A program made the translations under genes and the position numbers. Under the pieces are notes generated by a model. The model was not told the DNA's origin. It saw only the letters and a list, made by a program, of their open reading frames with translations, and searched no databases. From assembly GCA_036378435.1 (NCBI GenBank), contig DASUWK010000021.1:1-18874 (forward strand): a stretch of 18,874 nt of DNA, written 5' to 3'. Below are positions 12,700 to 18,874 of the stretch, in pieces; the stretch's first letter is position 1; each line of letters starts with the position of its first letter. Source of the DNA: DASUWK01 sp036378435 (GTDB lineage Bacteria > Chloroflexota > Dormibacteria > Dormibacterales > Dormibacteraceae).

Positions 12700-13317
12700 G
12701 TGCGGCGGCCGGTGGACCTGGGGCGGCTCTACGCGATCACGCCGGATCGATCACCCCGCGAGATCGAGCAGCTGGTCGACGCCTGGCTCGCGGCCGGCGT
12801 CAGGGCGATCCAGCTGCGGCATACGGGCCTGGGTCGCGCCGAGCGCTTCGAGCTCGCGACTCGTCTTGTAGCGCGGGCGCACGGCGCCTCCGCCACCTTG
12901 ATCGTGAACGACGAGCTCGACATCGCCCTCGCCGCGGGGGCGGACGGTGTCCATCTCGGCCCTGACGACCTCACCGTCGCGGCGGCCCGCCGAGCCGGCG
13001 GGACGGAGATCCTGATCGGCGCTTCCGCCGCCACCCCCGAAGCTGCGCGGCAGGCCGAGTCCGAAGGCGCGGACTACCTCGGCAGCGGGCCCGCCTTTGC
13101 CAGCACCAACAAGACGACGAAGCCGGTCATCGGTCCGGCGGGCATCGCGGCTGTCGCGGCGGCCGTGTCGATCCCCGTCTTCGCCATCGGCGGGATCACG
13201 CCCGAGCGGGTGGGGCAGCTGCGCGCTTCGGGCATCGAGCGCGTCGCCGTCATCGCCGCGCTCGCCGGAGGCGACCCGGCCGGCGCCGCGACCGCGTTCC
13301 TCGGAGCCCTGAGCTGA
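12700..13317 (+). CDS. thiE: Thiamine-phosphate synthase (ThiE/TenI family)
   Basis: A 205-residue TIM-barrel protein, expected to join the hydroxymethylpyrimidine diphosphate and thiazole phosphate halves of thiamine. LYAITPD, AIQLR (R40), VNDELDIALAAGADGVHLGPDDL, IGASAATPEAA, GSGPAFAST-NKTTK and FAIGGITPERV follow the family in order. Two positions deviate. The basic residue two places after the QLR arginine, normally Lys in QLR-x-K, is Thr42, and the usual N-D-R is N-D-E. These touch the phosphate/pyrimidine site, so a TenI-like role (thiazole tautomerase) is the alternative. The thiL gene next door favours ThiE. GTG start, no Shine-Dalgarno sequence. Confidence 0.82.
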   Translation: MRRPVDLGRLYAITPDRSPREIEQLVDAWLAAGVRAIQLRHTGLGRAERFELATRLVARAHGASATLIVNDELDIALAAGADGVHLGPDDLTVAAARRAGGTEILIGASAATPEAARQAESEGADYLGSGPAFASTNKTTKPVIGPAGIAAVAAAVSIPVFAIGGITPERVGQLRASGIERVAVIAALAGGDPAGAATAFLGALS

Positions 13318-13331
13318 CCACGCTGCGGGAG

Positions 13332-14123
13332 GTGGGGGAGCTCGGCTTGATCGAGCGGCTGGCCGCGCGCCTCGGCACTCCGCTCGACGACGACGTGGCG
13401 GTCTGGCTCGAGCCCGACGGCTCCGCGACCGTGGCCACGTGCGACTCCTTCGTCAGCGGCGTCCACTTCGACCTCGCCTGGATGCCCCCCGAGGACGCGG
13501 GCTGGCGCGCCTGCGCCCTGACCCTGGCCGACCTGGCGGCGAAGGGCGCGTCGCCGACCTACGGCCTGGTGGCGCTGACCGCTGCGCCCAGCGAGGGCCT
13601 CGAGACGGTCGAACGCCTCTACGCGGGCCTGGCCGAGTGCGCCCGCGAGTTCCGCCTCAACCTCGTCGGGGGTGACACCACGTCGGGCCCGTGTCTCTCG
13701 CTCACCCTCTTTGCGCTGGGGCGGGCGGCGCAGGCGCCGCTGCCTCGATCGGCCGCGAGGCCGGGCTGGCTGATCGGAGTCACGGGCCCGCTCGGCGGCG
13801 AGGCGGCGGCGCTGTCCGAGCGCAGGCCGACGCGACCGCGTCCGAAGTGGTGGAGCGGCGGCGGCGCGGCCGGCGACATCTCCGACGGGCTGCTCCGCGA
13901 GATTGCGAAGTTCGGCCTGGGCGCGGAGATCGACTCGGCTCGAGTTCCCGTGGCGGACGGCGCCACTCTCGAGCAGGCTCTCACCGGCGGGGAGGAGGTG
14001 GAGCTGGTGGTGGCCCACCCGGACGCGATCGAAGGCATCGTCCCGATCGGGCGCTTCACCGCCGACCGGCGAATCCTGGTGGACGGCAAGGAGCGCGAGG
14101 GTGGCTACGACCACTTCGCCTGA
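13332..14123 (+). CDS. thiL: Thiamine-monophosphate kinase, compact form
   Basis: This 263-residue enzyme phosphorylates thiamine monophosphate to thiamine diphosphate with ATP. MGELGLIERLA, DDDVAVW, SGVHFDLAW (43-46 is GVHF), LADLAAKGASP, LVGGDTT (113-117), GDISDGL (ISDGL 183-187) and the terminal GYDHF match ThiL. Family members are usually 310-340 residues. Here the stretch between TGPLG and ISDGL is shortened to about 30 residues, and the usual G-G-E-D-Y-E-L reads GGEEVEL. The frame is intact, so this is a compact variant rather than a broken gene. The GTG at 13332 is chosen because it places MGEL-LI as in other ThiL N-termini. It starts 14 bp after thiE and overlaps tsaE. Confidence 0.87.
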   Translation: MGELGLIERLAARLGTPLDDDVAVWLEPDGSATVATCDSFVSGVHFDLAWMPPEDAGWRACALTLADLAAKGASPTYGLVALTAAPSEGLETVERLYAGLAECAREFRLNLVGGDTTSGPCLSLTLFALGRAAQAPLPRSAARPGWLIGVTGPLGGEAAALSERRPTRPRPKWWSGGGAAGDISDGLLREIAKFGLGAEIDSARVPVADGATLEQALTGGEEVELVVAHPDAIEGIVPIGRFTADRRILVDGKEREGGYDHFA

Positions 14124-14541
14124 GCTGATCACGGAGTCGGCCGGCGAGACGGAGGCCGCGGGCGAGCGCGTTGCACGGCTCCTCAAGAGCGGCGACCTGC
14201 TCCTGCTGGTTGGAGACCTCGGCGCCGGCAAGACCACGTTCGTCCGCGGGCTGGCTCGCGGGCTGGGCGTCGCGGGAGACGTCCAGAGTCCCACCTTTCA
14301 ACTCGTGCGGGTTCACGCCGGCCGGCCCGCGCTGGCGCACGTCGATCTCTACCGGCTGAGCGACAGCGCCGAGCTGGCCGACCTCGGGCTCGACGAGCTG
14401 CTCGACGAGGGCGTGGTGGTGGTGGAGTGGGGCGGCCGGCTGGTCGACCCGCGGGCGACCGCGCTCATCGCCTTCGAAGCCCTGGCTCCCGACCGGCGCC
14501 GCCTGCGCTTGGTGGAGGCGCCGCCCGAATGGTCCTGGTGA
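14101..14541 (+). CDS. tsaE: tRNA t6A biosynthesis ATPase TsaE
   Basis: A 146-residue P-loop ATPase that works with TsaB and TsaD to make N6-threonylcarbamoyladenosine at position 37 of ANN-decoding tRNAs. The Walker A is GDLGAGKTTFVRG (from residue 38). QSPTFQLV, HVDLYRL and VVEWGGRL are the conserved following blocks. The GTG at 14101 is preferred because AAGGAG (14088-14093) lies 7 bases upstream and gives the usual length. The open frame extends further upstream but is inside thiL. It overlaps thiL by 23 bp and tsaB by 13 bp, indicating translational coupling. Confidence 0.94.
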   Translation: MATTTSPELITESAGETEAAGERVARLLKSGDLLLLVGDLGAGKTTFVRGLARGLGVAGDVQSPTFQLVRVHAGRPALAHVDLYRLSDSAELADLGLDELLDEGVVVVEWGGRLVDPRATALIAFEALAPDRRRLRLVEAPPEWSW

Positions 14542-15110
14542 TCGACACCAGCTCCGCGCGATCGGGGGTGGCGCTGCTGGAAGACCGTCTCGAGCCGCTC
14601 ACCGAGGTGGTGCGGGACTCCCGCGACGGCTTCGACTTGCCCGCCGAGGTCCAGCGGCTCCTCGGCGATCAGCCGCTGAGCGCGATCGCCGTGGCCACGG
14701 GCCCTGGCTCCTTCACCGGCCTTCGCGTGGGCGCCGCCTACGCGGTCGGGCTGGCTCTGGGCCGCAACCTGCCCCTGCGTCCATTTCCGACCCTGGCGCT
14801 GCAGGCCGCGCGATACGACGGTGAGGCCACCGCTGTAGCGGAGGCCGGTCGCGGCCGCGTGTATTACCTTCCCGCCGGCGGCGAGCCGGCGCTGGGAGAG
14901 GCAGGCGAGCTTCCGCAAGGGCAGCCGGTCGTGGGCTGGCTGCGCCCGGCGACGGCCGACCTGGTGCGGGCGGCCGGCAGGACGCTGGTCCCGGAATCCG
15001 AGCTCCGGTCGTTCGGGGCGGCGGCTTCGCTCGTCGTGCGCGAGTCACGTGAAATCCCCTGTGATAGCCTCACGCTCGATTACATGCAGTCGTTTCAGAC
15101 GCTGCGCTAG
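14529..15110 (+). CDS. tsaB: tRNA t6A biosynthesis dimerization protein TsaB
   Basis: A 193-residue ASKHA-fold protein, the non-catalytic partner that dimerises with TsaD in the t6A synthase. VLVIDTSSARSGVALLE is the N-terminal phosphate-1-like loop and GPGSFTGLRVGAAYAVGLA (58-66 is GPGSFTGLR) is the family signature. The C-terminal half is short compared with E. coli TsaB (231 residues), as in many Gram-positive lineages. ATG 14529 overlaps the tsaE stop by 13 bp. A longer upstream open frame lies inside tsaE and is not used. Confidence 0.94.
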   Translation: MVLVIDTSSARSGVALLEDRLEPLTEVVRDSRDGFDLPAEVQRLLGDQPLSAIAVATGPGSFTGLRVGAAYAVGLALGRNLPLRPFPTLALQAARYDGEATAVAEAGRGRVYYLPAGGEPALGEAGELPQGQPVVGWLRPATADLVRAAGRTLVPESELRSFGAAASLVVRESREIPCDSLTLDYMQSFQTLR

Positions 15111-15124
15111 TCTGCGAGAGGGTC

Positions 15125-15697
15125 TTGGTACAGGTCGGTCAGCGGCTGGCGATTGAGCCGATGCGTGAGGAGGACATCCCCACCATTCAGGCGATCGAAC
15201 GCGCCATCTTCACCACGCCCTGGCCGCGCAACGCCTACCACCGCGAGCTGGCTTCCAAGAACAGCGCCCACTACATCGTGCTGCGGCGCGAGAGCGGCGA
15301 GGCCGACAGCGAGATCGTCGGCTACGGCGGGATGTGGCGCATGTACGACGAGGCCCACGTTACGACGATCGGGGTGCGCCATGACCTGATGCACCAGGGC
15401 CTCGGCCGCGTCCTGTTCGCAGCGCTGATCCAGGCCGCTTACGACCTGGGCGCGAAGTGGGTGACGCTCGAGGTCCGCGCGTCAAACGACAACGCGATGC
15501 GCATGTACGAAGCCTTCGGCTTCAAGGTCATCGGCCGGCGCCGCGGCTATTACACCGACAACGGTGAGGACGCCATCGTGATGTGGTCCGACTCGATCTA
15601 CTCGCCGCGCTTCCGCCAGGCCTACGAGGAGCAGCTGCGGCGGGTCGACGGCGACGTGCGCGGGCTCCGGCGAGAGCTGCTGCCGCCTTCAGCCTGA
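15125..15697 (+). CDS. rimI: GNAT N-acetyltransferase, RimI-like
   Basis: A 190-residue GNAT protein. RimI acetylates the N-terminal alanine of ribosomal protein S18 in E. coli; family members here often acetylate several protein N-termini. LAIEPMREEDIPTIQAIERAIF...PWPRNAYHREL is the RimI N-terminal pattern. IGVRHDLMHQGLGRVLFAALI is the acetyl-CoA loop (Q-x-x-G-x-G form). LEVRASNDNAMRMYEAFGFKVIGRRRGYY is the canonical motif B region. It is longer than E. coli RimI (148 residues) by a charged C-terminal tail of about 30 residues. TTG 15125 is chosen because it starts before LAIEPM; an ATG at 15161 is the alternative. It lies between tsaB and tsaD, the usual place. Confidence 0.9.
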   Translation: MVQVGQRLAIEPMREEDIPTIQAIERAIFTTPWPRNAYHRELASKNSAHYIVLRRESGEADSEIVGYGGMWRMYDEAHVTTIGVRHDLMHQGLGRVLFAALIQAAYDLGAKWVTLEVRASNDNAMRMYEAFGFKVIGRRRGYYTDNGEDAIVMWSDSIYSPRFRQAYEEQLRRVDGDVRGLRRELLPPSA

Positions 15698-16680
15698 AGC
15701 TAACCCTCGGTCTCGAGTCCAGCTGCGACGAGACGTCGGTCGCCGTCGTGGAAGGCGGGCGCCGCGTTCTCAGCTCGGTGACCCACACCCAGGAAGCGCT
15801 GCACGCCCGTTACGGCGGAGTCGTGCCCGAGCTGGCGGCCCGCGACCACCTGGAGCGGCTGCCCCGCCTGGTGCCCATCGCCGTCGAGCGGGCGGGCGTC
15901 GCCGCGGACGACCTCGACCTCCTGGCGGTCACGCAGGGGCCGGGCCTCGTCGGCTGCCTGCTGGTGGGCGTCGGCGTCGCCCTGGGGCTGGGCGACGCCT
16001 GGCGAGTGCCGGTCAGCGGCGTCAACCACCTCTGGGGCCACGTCTACGCCGCGCTGCTGGCTCGCCCAGAGCTGGAGCCTCCGCTGCTCGCACTGGTGGT
16101 CAGCGGCGCGCACACGGACCTGGTCTGGATGCCGCGGCACGCCGAGTTCCAAGTGCTCGGCCGCACTCGCGACGACGCCGCCGGCGAGGCCTTCGACAAG
16201 GCCGCGCGCCTGCTGGGCCTGGGGTATCCGGGCGGGCCGGCCCTCGACCGGCTGGCGCGCACCGGCGACCCGCGGCACATCCCCTTGCCTGTTCCCAGCC
16301 TGCCTGGTCTCGAGTTCAGCTTCAGCGGGCTCAAGACCGCCCTGCTTTACAAGCTCCGTGACCTCGGCCAGCCCACCGACCAGGATCGCGCCGACCTCGC
16401 CGCAGCCTTCGAGCGGTCGGTGGTGGCGCACCTGCTCGACAAGCTGCTGGCGGCGCTGGCGGAGCACCCCGTGGGTGAGGTCGTAGTTTGCGGCGGCGTC
16501 GCGGCGAACACACTGCTGCGGCAGCGGGCGGAGGAGACGCTGGCCGGGCGAGCCCGGCTGACCATCCCGCCGCTGGATCTCTGCACCGACAACGCCGCCA
16601 TGGTCGCCGCGGCCGGATTCCATCGCGTGGAGGTCCTGGGGGTCTCCGCGCCGGCGGTCGATCCGAACCTCAGCTGGTAG
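15694..16680 (+). CDS. tsaD: tRNA t6A threonylcarbamoyltransferase TsaD, probable CTG start
   Basis: The catalytic subunit that transfers the threonylcarbamoyl group to A37 of tRNA. LGLESSCDETSVAVVEGG opens the protein. The metal ligands are in NHLWGHVYA (H112, H116). SGAHTDLVW, DDAAGEAFDKAARLLGLGYPGGPALDRLA, FSFSGLKTALLY, VCGGVAANTLLR and CTDNAAMVAAAG are all present. From a CTG at 15694 the length is 328 residues, normal for the family, and CTGA overlaps the rimI TGA exactly as ATGA and GTGA do at other joints here. There is no ATG, GTG or TTG in frame between 15583 and the conserved start. The GTG at 15583 would add 37 Arg/Ala-rich residues inside rimI. The start is therefore uncertain; the product is not. 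Confidence 0.93.
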   Translation: MKLTLGLESSCDETSVAVVEGGRRVLSSVTHTQEALHARYGGVVPELAARDHLERLPRLVPIAVERAGVAADDLDLLAVTQGPGLVGCLLVGVGVALGLGDAWRVPVSGVNHLWGHVYAALLARPELEPPLLALVVSGAHTDLVWMPRHAEFQVLGRTRDDAAGEAFDKAARLLGLGYPGGPALDRLARTGDPRHIPLPVPSLPGLEFSFSGLKTALLYKLRDLGQPTDQDRADLAAAFERSVVAHLLDKLLAALAEHPVGEVVVCGGVAANTLLRQRAEETLAGRARLTIPPLDLCTDNAAMVAAAGFHRVEVLGVSAPAVDPNLSW

Positions 16681-16701
16681 CCCCTCCGGCCCTTCGGGCC
16701 A

Positions 16702-16722
16702 CCTCCCCGGCGAGCGGGGAGG
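16702..16722 (+). terminator. Hairpin after tsaD, possible terminator
   Basis: CCTCCCCG (16702-16709) and CGGGGAGG (16715-16722) form an 8-bp GC stem with a 5-base loop. It is preceded by a smaller GGCCC/GGGCC hairpin near 16688-16700. There is no T-run after either, so termination would be rho-aided or partial. It separates the tsaD transcript from the groES promoter. Confidence 0.45.
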
Positions 16723-16733
16723 AGGCTGCGCGA

Positions 16734-16763
16734 TTGAAACCGGCCCCGCCCGGGTAATACAAT
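16734..16763 (+). promoter_or_regulatory. groES-groEL promoter
   Basis: TTGAAA (16734-16739) and TACAAT (16758-16763) are separated by 18 bases and each match 5 of 6 sigma-70 consensus positions. The -10 box runs into the first base of the CIRCE operator, so bound HrcA would block the promoter or initial transcription. Confidence 0.8.
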
Positions 16764-16789
16764 TAGCACTCGCCCGTGCCGAGTGCTAA
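16763..16789 (+). promoter_or_regulatory. CIRCE operator (HrcA binding site), perfect
   Basis: TTAGCACTC (16763-16771), 9 bases, GAGTGCTAA (16781-16789): an exact match to the CIRCE consensus TTAGCACTC-N9-GAGTGCTAA. HrcA, a heat-labile repressor, binds it to shut off groESL at normal temperature. Confidence 0.97.
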
Positions 16790-16813
16790 GCACTCGCCGG
16801 GGCAGATTGCTAA
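16787..16813 (+). promoter_or_regulatory. Second, imperfect CIRCE operator overlapping the first
   Basis: TAAGCACTC (16787-16795), 9 bases, GATTGCTAA (16805-16813): each half differs from consensus at one position. It shares TAA with the first site and lies exactly 24 bp downstream, between the promoter and the Shine-Dalgarno AGGAGG (16825-16830). Confidence 0.7.
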
Positions 16814-16838
16814 TTTCCCAGCTCAGGAGGGGTGTTGT

Positions 16839-17150
16839 ATGAACGTAAGGCCGCTGGGCGACCGGGTCGTGCTGAAGCCGGTCGAGCGCGAAGAGGTCAC
16901 CAAGAGCGGGATCGTGCTGCCGGGCACAGCCCAGGAGAAGCCCCAGGAGGGCATCGTCGAGGCTGTCGGCACCGGCCGGATCCTGGACAACGGGACGAAG
17001 GTCCCGATGGAGCTCAAGGTCGGCGACCGCGTCCTGTACGCGAAGTACGCCGGTAACGAATTCAAGTTCGACGAAGTCGAGTACTTGATCATCTCCGAGA
17101 AGGACGTTCTCGGGGTTCTGGCCGCCAACGGCGGTTCGAAGAAGAAATAA
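16839..17150 (+). CDS. groES: Co-chaperonin GroES
   Basis: This 103-residue protein forms the heptameric lid of the GroEL chamber. MNVRPLGDRVVLKPVEREEVTKSGIVLPG and the mobile loop that follows (TAQEKPQEGIVEAVG) are canonical. VGDRVLYAKYAGNEFKFDEVEYLIISEKDVLGVL completes the beta-barrel. A short lysine tail (GGSKKK) is added at the end. AGGAGG (16825-16830) stands 8 bases before the ATG, the best ribosome binding site in the window. groEL follows 17 bp later in the same transcript, controlled by the CIRCE sites upstream. Confidence 0.98.
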   Translation: MNVRPLGDRVVLKPVEREEVTKSGIVLPGTAQEKPQEGIVEAVGTGRILDNGTKVPMELKVGDRVLYAKYAGNEFKFDEVEYLIISEKDVLGVLAANGGSKKK

Positions 17151-17167
17151 GCGAGGAGGAATAGTCC

Positions 17168-18784
<1,617 letters not shown>

Positions 18785-18805
18785 ACGACCTGGTCTGATC
18801 GTGTA

Positions 18806-18831
18806 GGGGCTCGCCCGCTTGGGCGAGCCCC
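18806..18831 (+). terminator. Rho-independent terminator of groESL
   Basis: GGGGCTCGCCC (18806-18816), loop GCTT, and GGGCGAGCCCC (18821-18831) make a perfect 11-bp stem. It is followed by a T-rich run (ttcctttgtt, 18832-18841). I see no gene in the remaining 33 bases of the window. Confidence 0.93.
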
Positions 18832-18874
18832 TTCCTTTGTTCCGAGGGGGCTCGCGGCGTGCCCCGGGCCCCCT

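Noticed and set aside
15583..15693. N-terminal extension of TsaD from GTG 15583
   Set aside because: Arg/Ala-rich, unlike any TsaD N-terminus, and wholly inside rimI.

Overview
The window is a high-GC bacterial chromosome segment with tightly packed genes, frequent GTG/TTG starts, stop/start overlaps and several starts that lack a ribosome binding site. The order glmS - acpS/nnrD - alr - (insert) - tsaE - tsaB - rimI - tsaD - groES - groEL is the backbone known from Actinobacteria such as Mycobacterium. The extra genes, the AcpS-NnrD fusion and the c-di-AMP genes next to glmS point to a deep-branching relative of the Actinobacteria/Chloroflexota side of Terrabacteria, for example Dormibacterota. 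That placement is inference; there is no rRNA gene in the window.

Layout. 1-44: one end of a repeated element. 45-3403: a metal-dependent amidohydrolase, converging with an RsmC-like methyltransferase, which diverges from an AMP-forming acyl-CoA ligase across 25 bp. 3465-5751 and on to 6796: a small membrane protein, argF, cdaA and cdaR in one overlapping + strand run. 6797-7074: a glmS leader split by a 201-bp MITE-like element. 7075-11293: glmS, an acpS-nnrD fusion and alr. 11354-12590: an ECF sigma factor, its zinc anti-sigma factor and an unknown small protein. 12700-15697: thiE, thiL, tsaE, tsaB, rimI, followed by tsaD to 16680. 16734-18831: groES-groEL with promoter, CIRCE operators and a rho-independent terminator.

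How the genes fit together. CdaA/CdaR (c-di-AMP), GlmS (amino-sugar precursor) and Alr (D-alanine) all serve cell-wall supply and its control. AcpS and NnrD serve acyl-carrier activation and NAD(P)HX repair. TsaE/TsaB/TsaD make the t6A tRNA modification. ThiE/ThiL finish thiamine diphosphate. The sigma/anti-sigma pair resembles the thiol-oxidation switch SigR/RsrA. GroES/EL is under HrcA-type control.

The most unusual signals are non-coding. (1) A 201-bp element with 34-bp imperfect inverted ends and CTAG at both edges sits exactly between the Shine-Dalgarno sequence and the ATG of glmS, and one end of a second copy lies at the left edge of the window. (2) Two pairs of 14-bp palindromes, upstream of acpS-nnrD and of thiE, have the same 42-bp centre-to-centre spacing and compensatory changes between arms. 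(3) Two CIRCE operators overlap in tandem before groES. (4) A PhoB-like 11-bp direct repeat lies before the unknown gene at 12255.
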